DNA of 7,218 nucleotides, from positions 1-7,218 of the forward strand of contig CAMWMY010000053.1 in NCBI GenBank assembly GCA_947175465.1. The letters are read 5' to 3'. Below, one piece after another: positions 1 through 5,886 of the stretch; the stretch's first letter is position 1; each line of letters begins with the position of its first letter. Source of the stretch: an uncultured Erysipelotrichaceae bacterium. GTDB taxonomy: Bacteria; Bacillota_I; Bacilli_A; Erysipelotrichales; Erysipelotrichaceae. Under the pieces are notes generated by a model that worked only from the letters and a program-made list of their open reading frames with translations, ran no database searches and was not told the origin of the DNA. The position numbers and the translations under genes are program-made.

Positions 1-24
1 ATATTATTAATATTATTGGAATAT

Positions 25-80
25 AAAAAATTACCTTTATCATTTGTGTATATAACAAATAAAAGGTAATTTTCTTATAA
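25..80 (-). terminator. Rho-independent terminator of the fusion gene-glyoxalase operon
   Basis: A perfect 12-bp inverted repeat (AAAATTACCTTT at 27-38 pairing with 62-73) encloses a second 6-bp stem (42-47 with 55-60) and a 7-base loop. Read on the minus strand, the outer stem runs into six T residues (25-30), 31 bases past the glyoxalase stop codon. On the plus strand the arm also ends in TTTT and a T-rich stretch, so it may work in both directions and serve a convergent gene beyond the left edge. No such gene is visible in the first 24 bases. Confidence 0.9.
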
Positions 81-110
81 CTATTTTATTATAGATTGAT
101 CAAAGGCATC

Positions 111-482
111 TTATCGTTTCGCAGGTACAATTTCAATCCAGTAGTTATCTGGGTCATGAATGAAATAAAGACCCATTTCTGTATTCTCATAACATATGCA
201 TCCCATCTTCTCATGATGAGCATGTGCTTGATCATAATCTTCTACAGAAAAACAAATATGACTTTCATTTTCACCTAAATCATAAGCTTGTGGATGTGCT
301 TTTAACCAAGTCAATTCAATCGCAAATGGACTAACTCCATCACTTAAAAAAACGATGCGAAAACTTCCATCACTCGCTTCTTTTTCTCTTATTACTTGAA
401 GTCCAAGTGCTTCTTTATAAAATTGAATACTTTTTTCAAGATTAGTTACATTAATATTACAATGTTGAACCTTAAATTGCAT
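111..482 (-). CDS. gloA: Glyoxalase I-like VOC-superfamily metalloenzyme (lactoylglutathione lyase family)
   Basis: This 123-residue cytosolic protein is a single vicinal-oxygen-chelate unit with two beta-alpha-beta-beta-beta halves. Family knowledge: glyoxalase I isomerises the hemithioacetal of methylglyoxal and a thiol to the S-lactoyl thioester, using a metal held by two His and two Glu. All four ligands can be placed by comparison with E. coli GloA: His7 (in QHCNINV), Glu56 (FAIELTW), His75 (ESHICFSV) and Glu117 (YWIEIVP). The segments NLEKSIQFYKEALGL (about 14-28) and YFIHDPDNYWIEI (106-118) are typical of the family. Length is normal and the ATG has an ideal RBS. It is the distal gene of a two-gene operon, 11 bases after the fusion gene, with no room for its own promoter. 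Many low-GC Firmicutes lack glutathione, so the true thiol cofactor or substrate may differ; the fold is near certain, the exact reaction less so. Confidence 0.85.
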   Translation of the reverse strand: MQFKVQHCNINVTNLEKSIQFYKEALGLQVIREKEASDGSFRIVFLSDGVSPFAIELTWLKAHPQAYDLGENESHICFSVEDYDQAHAHHEKMGCICYENTEMGLYFIHDPDNYWIEIVPAKR

Positions 483-488
483 ACATTT

Positions 489-495
489 CCTCCTT
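489..495 (-). promoter_or_regulatory. Ribosome binding site of the glyoxalase gene, overlapping the upstream stop
   Basis: On the minus strand AAGGAGG lies six bases before the ATG at 482. It shares bases with the TAA stop of the fusion gene (494-496). Ribosomes finishing the first gene would therefore stop on top of the next gene's Shine-Dalgarno, an arrangement that suggests translational coupling. Confidence 0.85.
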
Positions 496-2224
496 ATAGT
501 ACTTCGTTGATAAACATCAAAGATGGTATCTCTATATCTTTATTATGTATTTTGATCATCATGCATGGCATCGTTACACTTTCACCATCTAAAGTAAGAT
601 CGCATGCATGATCGATTATCATTTTTTTGTCTTGTTGTTTTAAAGCACCTATCATTGCTTTTATATTTTCTTCTTTCCATACGATAAATTCAGTTACAGC
701 AATTTGTTCTTCACTCTCATAAACAACAGCATATCCTAATACTTCTTCTCCTTTATACAAGACTTTTATTTCTCCACCTTCTTGATAAGTGTAAGGAATA
801 TAATAATCTTGATAATAAGCGATATCTCTTATACGATATCCTGTTTTATGAGCAGTATAAGATTCATATAAAAGGAGCAATTCATCTGCCTTATGACTGT
901 TCGTTAAACGATAATTATCTTGTGCTATATAAGCCTGTGCATCAATTGTTGTTCTTTGACGATAATGCGATTCAACAAATCCATATGGTTTATATAAATC
1001 CCAATTATAAGCTTGTAAAAGAACAAATGCTTCTTCTTTACAGTCCTCTAAAGCATGAAGCAACAATTGTCGCATAAAGCCTTGTCCTTGATATGTCTCC
1101 TCAGTAGCAACACCTACAATAAAAGAAACAGGATACTCTTTATCATGTAAAGAAACATTCATATTCCTTCTTTGTAACATCGTTACTAAATCATTTCCAT
1201 TCATCAAGACATAAGTATCTTCTAATTTCCACATATGTTCAAAATAGAAAGCTGTACTTGATGCTGTCTCATCAGGAAAACTTTGCATCCATAAAGAAGC
1301 TAATGCTTCTTTATCATTTTGATTTGCTTTTCTTATTTGAATATCACGCAATTGCATACAATATTTACGAATTTTTAAACAGGGTTTCATATCTGTTTTG
1401 GCTTTACGAAGATATGCAAGTCCCATATCATCTTCGCGATTAATAAGTGTATATTGTTCAGGAATATGCTGTAAAAAGTGTTTTAAAACAGCTACATACA
1501 ATCCACGTATATTCTTATTAGCTTTTTCCACATGCATTTGTAAGGTTGTCTGTGATAAATGAGAAGCAATATTAAAAGCTTCTAATTTCCCATCAATATA
1601 AATACACCCTCCTATTAAGGATAATTCTTTAAAATGATCAAATAAGAAACGAATTCCTACACTTTCACGCTCAATAGAATCTGCACTTTCATGCCCCTGC
1701 TTCCATTTTTCTAATAATTCATATACAGCATCAAAATCTTCTTCACCTAAAGGTTTAAATGTAAATCGTCCTTCATATTCTTTCAAAAAAGCATTATAAT
1801 GATTTCTTCTTTTTTGCATCTTTTTTCCAACTAAATCTCGTTGTTGAACAACATCATATACATAATCTTGTGCTGCGATGAGATTTCGATAAATATAAGT
1901 ATCTCCATATGTTTGCACACACCATTCTTTAAACTCTTCAATAAGCGAAGTCATACAAAAAGGTGCTCCAAACTCTTCACTATACTTCATCATCATATCC
2001 ACTGCTTGTTTACGATCTTCTTTTTTACACAGTGGCATCATCCACATAAGTTCCTTACCATTTTTCCATAGTACAAGTGCATAATTAGGGAATGTTTTAA
2101 ACATAATATGATAAGCATTGTTCCACATAAGCATTGTAACAATATTGGAATTATATTCATTATAGTTTGCCATATCGATGTAAGGTTGCAATTCTTTTGC
2201 ATTCTCGATTGTTAGCTTTTTCAT
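494..2224 (-). CDS. DUF2156 (LPG_synthase_C-like) domain fused to an Eis-like GNAT N-acetyltransferase
   Basis: The 576-residue protein has two parts. Residues 1 to about 290 resemble DUF2156, the catalytic fold of phosphatidylglycerol lysyltransferases: LVGKKMQKRRNHYNAFLKEY (131-150) and INREDDMGLAYLRKAK (261-276) match the family's conserved blocks. Residues about 295-576 are a GNAT acetyltransferase with an acetyl-CoA loop GVATEETYQGQGFMRQLL (371-388; YQGQG at 378-382), then a YKPYGF segment (411-416) as in Eis-like enzymes, and a C-terminal tail ending FINEVL. I see no signal peptide or membrane helix, so it lacks the flippase part of MprF and is probably cytosolic. Substrates are unknown: an aminoacyl-tRNA or aminoacyl acceptor for the first half and an amine for the second are inferences. 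It is the first gene of an operon with a glyoxalase. The start has a TATAAT promoter and an AAGGTGA RBS (2228-2234) close before it. Domain calls are fairly sure, the biological role is not. Confidence 0.85.
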   Translation of the reverse strand: MKKLTIENAKELQPYIDMANYNEYNSNIVTMLMWNNAYHIMFKTFPNYALVLWKNGKELMWMMPLCKKEDRKQAVDMMMKYSEEFGAPFCMTSLIEEFKEWCVQTYGDTYIYRNLIAAQDYVYDVVQQRDLVGKKMQKRRNHYNAFLKEYEGRFTFKPLGEEDFDAVYELLEKWKQGHESADSIERESVGIRFLFDHFKELSLIGGCIYIDGKLEAFNIASHLSQTTLQMHVEKANKNIRGLYVAVLKHFLQHIPEQYTLINREDDMGLAYLRKAKTDMKPCLKIRKYCMQLRDIQIRKANQNDKEALASLWMQSFPDETASSTAFYFEHMWKLEDTYVLMNGNDLVTMLQRRNMNVSLHDKEYPVSFIVGVATEETYQGQGFMRQLLLHALEDCKEEAFVLLQAYNWDLYKPYGFVESHYRQRTTIDAQAYIAQDNYRLTNSHKADELLLLYESYTAHKTGYRIRDIAYYQDYYIPYTYQEGGEIKVLYKGEEVLGYAVVYESEEQIAVTEFIVWKEENIKAMIGALKQQDKKMIIDHACDLTLDGESVTMPCMMIKIHNKDIEIPSLMFINEVL

Positions 2225-2248
2225 AATTCACCTTCTAACTCTATTTCT

Positions 2249-2276
2249 ATTATACCCTAAATTATCATATAGCAAA
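2249..2276 (-). promoter_or_regulatory. Sigma-A-type promoter of the fusion gene-glyoxalase operon
   Basis: On the minus strand a perfect TATAAT (2249-2254) precedes the gene by 24 bases. The -35 side is weak: TTTGCT (2271-2276) at 16-base spacing or TTGCTA (2270-2275) at 15. Transcription would start near 2242, giving a leader of about 18 bases that contains only the RBS. The promoter sits downstream of the surface-protein terminator, so the operon is independent of that gene. Confidence 0.65.
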
Positions 2277-2325
2277 AGAAAAAGTTTGAATAGCCAAATA
2301 CTCAAAATTTATTTTATCTAAATTC

Positions 2326-2384
2326 AATAAAAAAAGAGGTATTCATAGAAATCAAAACATATTTCTATAGTTATATACCTCTTT
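2326..2384 (-). terminator. Two-part hairpin terminator of the surface-protein gene
   Basis: On the minus strand a perfect 10-bp outer stem (AAAGAGGTAT, 2375-2384 with 2333-2342) surrounds a second perfect 8-bp stem (2361-2368 with 2345-2352) and an 8-base loop, with small internal bulges between them. The outer arm runs directly into seven T residues (2329-2335). It begins seven bases after the stop codon of the surface protein. The T-run is on the minus side only, so it works mainly in that direction. Confidence 0.9.
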
Positions 2385-2390
2385 CAAATC

Positions 2391-5300
2391 TTATATTTTT
2401 TTATCTTTTTTTCTTTTAAAGAATGCAAGCATACTTGCTGAAATTCCCATAAGGGCTGCCCATAAACCAATTTGTGTAGCATCCCCTGTTTGTACACCTT
2501 CCGTTGATGTTGTTGTATCCCCTTCTGGTTGTACTGGTTCAGCTGGAGTTGCTTCCCCTTCTTTTTCTACAACGGTAATACTTACTTCTACTTCTTCACT
2601 TGTACCATCTGGATAAGTAACACTAATAATTCCTGTTTGTGTTCCAACTCCATTTGTATCTAGGCTTTGTTTCCAAGTATATTTTGTATTTTGTGGAAGA
2701 TCTTCTTTATTCGCAATCATATCTACTGCTTCAATTTGTGTACCTTGTTCTACCACAACATCTGTTTTTCCTACAGGTTCATATGTATCTGCATCCGTAT
2801 TGGTATTTGTATTTGCATGCACATTTACTGTTATTGTCACATCTTCACTTGTACCATCTGGATAAGTAACCGTAAGAACTCCTGTTTGTACACCTACTAC
2901 AGATGTATCTGGATGTTTTTTCCAAGCATATTTTGTATTTTGTGGAAGATCTTCTTTATTCGTAATCATATCCTCTGCATTTAGTTGAGCTCCTTGTTGT
3001 ACAACAAGATTTGCTGCTCCTACAGGCTCATATGTATCTGCATCGGTATTTGTATTGGCATCTTTTTCAACATTGATCGTTACAGCTACATCTTCGCTTG
3101 TTCCATCAGCATACGTAACTGTAACCATTCCTGTTACTTCTCCTGCTACCGATGTATCTAATGCTTGTTTCCAAGTAATCGTATCTACATATTCTAATAC
3201 ATCTTTATTTTCAATCATATCTTCTGCATTGATTTGTCCATTGATTGTTGCAGTGTATCCTTGTTTTACTACAGGTGTATTTTTCGCAGCTAAATCTTGA
3301 ACAAGTGTAAGTGTAACCGTTACATCTTCTTGTGATTTATCTGGATACGTAACACTAATCACTGCTGTTTGTGTTCCCATTGCTGTTTTATCAGGTTCTT
3401 GTTTCCAAGTAAATGTTGTTCCATTTGGAAGTTCTTCTTTATTTGTAATTAAAGAACTTATATCAAACAACTTCATATCCATTTCAGTTACAGCAAGTAC
3501 ACTATCTGCTTTCACTTCTGGTGTGTAAGTATCCGCATGAGCTTTGGCATTTACTTTTACTTTTACACTTATTGTATGAGAATTTCCATCTGCATAAGTT
3601 ACTTTTACTACTCCTGTAGTTTCTTCTACTACTTGGCTTACATCAGGTTGTTGTTCCCACTCAATACTTACCACATCTTGCAAGTCATCTTTATTCGCAA
3701 TTGCATCTTCTGCATTTGGCATTTCATTTACTATCGTAACAAGTAGATCTTTAGCTACTGGTGTTACTACTTCATCTACTGCTGATTCAGCAAAAACAGC
3801 ACCTGCTGGAATTTCTACTGTACTTCCATCAGCTTTTGAAATGCTACCACCATTTATAAATCTTATAGACCCATCTGTTTTGGTAATAACACCACCTGCA
3901 TTAGCTACTAAAGTATCTTCTGCAGCTACTTCTATACTAGCAGTCGTATCACCTAAAAGAGTAATGTTACCTTTTTTCCCTGTTTGTATTTGCGTATTAG
4001 CAGCTACTAAGCGATAGCTTCCACCATTTTCCGCAATCGTTTCTATTCTTTCTCCTGTTTGCGCATTTAAAACAACAGCTCCATTAGAAAGATCATATTC
4101 TTTTCCTTCTACTAAGTTCCCTTGTACTTTAAGTCCTGTTAAAAAGACTCCTAATTGTGCATTCGCTTTTGTAGAAGTAGATTGAACACTGTATTTTCCT
4201 AACAATACATCTTCATTCGCTGCAATTTTTTCATTGTTATTTCCTTGTGCATAAAGTGCACCTTTCGCAAATGTTACTTTTAATCCTTCCGTAACTGTTT
4301 CTAATAAGTCTTTTGGATATGTTAAAGTCGTATTCGCTAAAATAGGTAATGTGTTTCCTGTTGCTATCAGTGCATCTTGTGCAAATGTTGTTGTTGCTTT
4401 TTCATATACACTTGCCCCTTGTGCAATAGCAAAAGTTGTCATTTGTTTTGATATTCGATCATAAGAAAGTACAGTTCCACCATCAACTAGTTTCATTCCA
4501 CCATCGCTTTCATTACGTATTTCTCCATTAGATGCAATAGCATTCACTACAGTACTACTTTCTGGTGCATACTCTATTACTTCATGGATAAGACCATTAT
4601 TATCAACACTCACTAAACCATTATCTGAAACAGTTTGTGTAAATTGAATTGTTCCTTCCTCTGGTAAAATCAAATCTCCATTTGCAAATTTACCACCATT
4701 CATTATACTTCTTTGTTCTGAAAAGCTTGTTGCTTTTCGACTATCTTCTTTGCTTAGTCGAATAACATTTGTCGGTAATAAAAATGATTTTTCTTCTGTT
4801 TGTGTCGTACTATTATATTTATTAAAAGTAACAAGGGCTCCATTGCTTCCATCTGGTAATAGTTCACTTACTCTGACAGAATAGTATTCTACCCACTTTG
4901 TATTCACTGGGAATGGTGTTCCTGCTCCCCATTCTCCTCCATTTGCACAAGTAATGGTACCAGTTTCTTCATTTTTATCTGCTTTCCCATAAGATACAAC
5001 ATAAGTATCATCTGGAAAAACTCCTGTATCATTTGTATATGGCTCTCCACTTTCTAATATAGCTCTACCACCATATTGCAGCGTAAAAGCTTCATTGAAT
5101 TCAATGACTTGATTTGCTTCTAGTGTAATTTCTTGATTATCTTCTGTTGTAATACGTCCTTCACTTAACAGTTTTACCCCATTTTCAACTTCTTCAAACT
5201 GCCCAACAATCGTATCTGTTGCTTTAATAACAGTACCTGTAAAGTTCCCATCACCATCACGCAAAATAGCTCCTACTGGATACTTTTCTGCTGGTAATTG

Positions 5301-5492
5301 TTCTGCAGTAAATACTGTACCATCTTGTCTCATTATTTCTACATATGTTTTTGGTGTTTGATTATCCATAGCTTGTTCTTGTTGAACATTATTTTCTTTT
5401 GCTAATATCGTACTTGTAGCACCTGCTACAGATGAAGTAGCTAAAGCCATAGCCATCGCTACTTTGGCCTGCTTTTTATATTGCTTTTTCAT
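2391..5492 (-). CDS. Secreted, wall-anchored surface protein with five Rib/alpha-like repeats and a VQTGD sorting signal
   Basis: This 1033-residue protein is probably a sortase-anchored adhesin or wall-spanning stalk. A signal peptide is clear: a KKQYKKQAK basic start and a hydrophobic Ala/Met-rich core to about residue 31. Residues about 45-570 match nothing I recognise; they are rich in predicted beta strand and in GG/NG/DG turns such as GGSISKADGSTVEIPAG (548-564), suggesting a beta-solenoid-like stack. Five repeats of about 75-80 residues follow (about 570-648, 654-731, 732-808, 816-892, 900-974), with the Rib signature NKEDLP...Y.WK...DTS..G.QTG...VTYPDGTSEDV..TV. A Pro/Thr/Glu linker leads to VQTGD (1000-1004), a hydrophobic helix (about 1008-1025) and KRKKDKK. 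I see a single Cys (182), usual for exported Firmicute proteins. The motif differs from LPXTG, so a non-class-A sortase may act on it. No sortase gene is in the window. It has its own promoter and terminator. Ligand and role are unknown. Confidence 0.88.
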   Translation of the reverse strand: MKKQYKKQAKVAMAMALATSSVAGATSTILAKENNVQQEQAMDNQTPKTYVEIMRQDGTVFTAEQLPAEKYPVGAILRDGDGNFTGTVIKATDTIVGQFEEVENGVKLLSEGRITTEDNQEITLEANQVIEFNEAFTLQYGGRAILESGEPYTNDTGVFPDDTYVVSYGKADKNEETGTITCANGGEWGAGTPFPVNTKWVEYYSVRVSELLPDGSNGALVTFNKYNSTTQTEEKSFLLPTNVIRLSKEDSRKATSFSEQRSIMNGGKFANGDLILPEEGTIQFTQTVSDNGLVSVDNNGLIHEVIEYAPESSTVVNAIASNGEIRNESDGGMKLVDGGTVLSYDRISKQMTTFAIAQGASVYEKATTTFAQDALIATGNTLPILANTTLTYPKDLLETVTEGLKVTFAKGALYAQGNNNEKIAANEDVLLGKYSVQSTSTKANAQLGVFLTGLKVQGNLVEGKEYDLSNGAVVLNAQTGERIETIAENGGSYRLVAANTQIQTGKKGNITLLGDTTASIEVAAEDTLVANAGGVITKTDGSIRFINGGSISKADGSTVEIPAGAVFAESAVDEVVTPVAKDLLVTIVNEMPNAEDAIANKDDLQDVVSIEWEQQPDVSQVVEETTGVVKVTYADGNSHTISVKVKVNAKAHADTYTPEVKADSVLAVTEMDMKLFDISSLITNKEELPNGTTFTWKQEPDKTAMGTQTAVISVTYPDKSQEDVTVTLTLVQDLAAKNTPVVKQGYTATINGQINAEDMIENKDVLEYVDTITWKQALDTSVAGEVTGMVTVTYADGTSEDVAVTINVEKDANTNTDADTYEPVGAANLVVQQGAQLNAEDMITNKEDLPQNTKYAWKKHPDTSVVGVQTGVLTVTYPDGTSEDVTITVNVHANTNTNTDADTYEPVGKTDVVVEQGTQIEAVDMIANKEDLPQNTKYTWKQSLDTNGVGTQTGIISVTYPDGTSEEVEVSITVVEKEGEATPAEPVQPEGDTTTSTEGVQTGDATQIGLWAALMGISASMLAFFKRKKDKKI
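2571..3785 (-). repeat. Five tandem Rib/alpha-like domain repeats inside the surface-protein gene
   Basis: Approximate borders by protein alignment are 3785-3549, 3533-3300, 3299-3069, 3047-2817 and 2795-2571. The first three copies diverge strongly from each other (the first is the least typical). The last two are close at protein level and are preceded by the same linker, NTDADTYEPVG. Rib domains are stiff immunoglobulin-like modules that lift a distal domain away from the wall in streptococcal and lactobacillar surface proteins; here the distal part would be the unrecognised N-terminal half. Confidence 0.85.
2593..2962 (-). repeat. Nearly identical direct DNA repeats in Rib repeats 4 and 5 (249-bp period)
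   Basis: A 35-base block is identical at 2679-2713 and 2928-2962, and a 29-base block at 2593-2621 and 2842-2870. Both pairs are offset by exactly 249 bases (83 codons). The other three copies share far less DNA. This indicates a recent duplication or gene conversion of the wall-proximal repeats and gives a substrate for in-frame expansion or loss by recombination. Confidence 0.85.
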
Positions 5493-5501
5493 TACTTCTT
5501 T

Positions 5502-5509
5502 CTCCTTTT
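5502..5509 (-). promoter_or_regulatory. Ribosome binding site of the surface-protein gene
   Basis: AAAAGGAG on the minus strand lies nine bases before the ATG at 5492. It fixes the start that gives a complete signal peptide. Confidence 0.85.
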
Positions 5510-5531
5510 ATATGCTAGCTTATGTCCTATG

Positions 5532-5543
5532 TATACATGTATA
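5532..5543. promoter_or_regulatory. 12-bp perfect palindrome in the surface-protein leader (possible operator)
   Basis: TATACATGTATA is an exact palindrome, centred about 45 bases upstream of the start codon and about 27 bases downstream of the predicted transcription start. Its size and symmetry fit a dimeric repressor site. A short perfect palindrome also arises by chance in AT-rich DNA, so the function is inferred. Confidence 0.35.
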
Positions 5544-5545
5544 AC

Positions 5546-5567
5546 GCATAAACTGCAACTTTTATGC
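5546..5567 (-). promoter_or_regulatory. Hairpin at the predicted 5' end of the surface-protein transcript
   Basis: A 7-bp perfect inverted repeat (GCATAAA at 5546-5552 with TTTATGC at 5561-5567) has an 8-base loop. It lies just downstream of the -10 box, so the mRNA would begin at or just inside the stem. It could protect the 5' end from decay or act as an operator half-site pair. There is no T-run after it, so it is not a terminator. Confidence 0.4.
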
Positions 5568-5571
5568 TACT

Positions 5572-5600
5572 AATATACTATAGAAAAATTATTTATTCAA
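5572..5600 (-). promoter_or_regulatory. Sigma-A-type promoter of the surface-protein gene
   Basis: On the minus strand TTGAAT (5595-5600, four of six matches to TTGACA) and TATATT (5572-5577, five of six to TATAAT) are separated by exactly 17 bases. An overlapping alternative is TTGCTT with 16 bases to TATAGT. The start would be near 5565, giving a leader of about 70 bases before the ATG. Confidence 0.6.
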
Positions 5601-5638
5601 GCAAAAATAATGTTTCTAAATAAAATACAGTTCTTTTT

Positions 5639-5788
5639 TTAATCCCCTTTTTCTTCATTTGTTATTTCTATACTTCCAATAAAAATCTTTGTTTTGTCAT
5701 AATTATCTCTTTTTTCTAAATCTAATATAAAGTACCTCTTATAACTTAAACAACTACTCCTTACTTTTTACCTTTTCATATTTTTCAT
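5639..5788 (-). pseudogene. Possible decayed small reading frame between the FemX-like and surface-protein genes
   Basis: On the minus strand an ATG at 5788 opens a frame that stops at codon 7 (MKNMKR then TAA) and then continues in the same frame for 42 sense codons to a TAA at 5639-5641. The later part reads like a hydrophilic protein (KRYFILDLEKRDNYDKTK, then IFIGSIEITNEEKGD). I find no RBS before the ATG and no ATG, GTG or TTG after the internal stop, so it cannot be translated as it stands. It may be a relic broken by one stop, or chance in purine-rich DNA. I do not recognise a family. The rest of the spacer from 5601 to 5799 shows no other gene. Confidence 0.2.
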
Positions 5789-5799
5789 AATTCAATAAT

Positions 5800-5840
5800 A
5801 AAAAAAGGCATCTATCATAAAAGTACAGATGCTTTTGCTT
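5800..5840 (-). terminator. Rho-independent terminator of the FemX-like gene
   Basis: A 6-bp perfect stem (AGCATC/GATGCT region: 5827-5832 with 5808-5813), extended by A-T pairs around a single bulged base, has a 13-base loop. On the minus strand it runs into seven T residues (5800-5806). It lies about 50 bases past the TAG at 5887. The plus strand also shows TTTT after the stem, so some activity in that direction is possible. Confidence 0.75.
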
Positions 5841-5886
5841 TTAAACTATTTTATTTATGTGGTTCCTTCTTTTTAAACACTACTTT

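Noticed and set aside
96..611. Plus-strand frames of 60 and 71 codons across the glyoxalase gene
   Set aside because: Antisense to well-supported minus-strand genes and without a Shine-Dalgarno sequence.
1258..2071. Plus-strand frames of 61 and 76 codons inside the fusion gene
   Set aside because: Antisense shadows of a gene with clear domains, promoter and RBS; low-complexity His/Phe/Ile-rich translation.
494..2224. Fusion protein considered as a full MprF-type lysyl-phosphatidylglycerol synthase
   Set aside because: It has no membrane helices and lacks the long N-terminal flippase region; only the C-terminal catalytic-type fold is suggested.
2326..2384. Large stem-loop considered as a riboswitch or attenuator for the fusion-gene operon
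   Set aside because: It lies upstream of that operon's TATAAT promoter and ends in a T-run seven bases after the surface-protein stop, so it is that gene's terminator.
2639..2984. Two overlapping plus-strand open frames of 76 and 105 codons
   Set aside because: They are antisense shadows of the Rib repeats; their Cys/Tyr/Ile-rich repetitive translation follows the 249-base repeat of the real gene, and no RBS precedes them.
3055..3746. Plus-strand open frames of 81 and 69 codons
   Set aside because: Antisense to the surface-protein gene, with no RBS or promoter; the open length is explained by the codon use of the real gene.
2571..3785. Regular spacing of similar blocks considered as a CRISPR array
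   Set aside because: The period is about 230-249 bases, the repeats are coding and diverged, and the reading frame is continuous.
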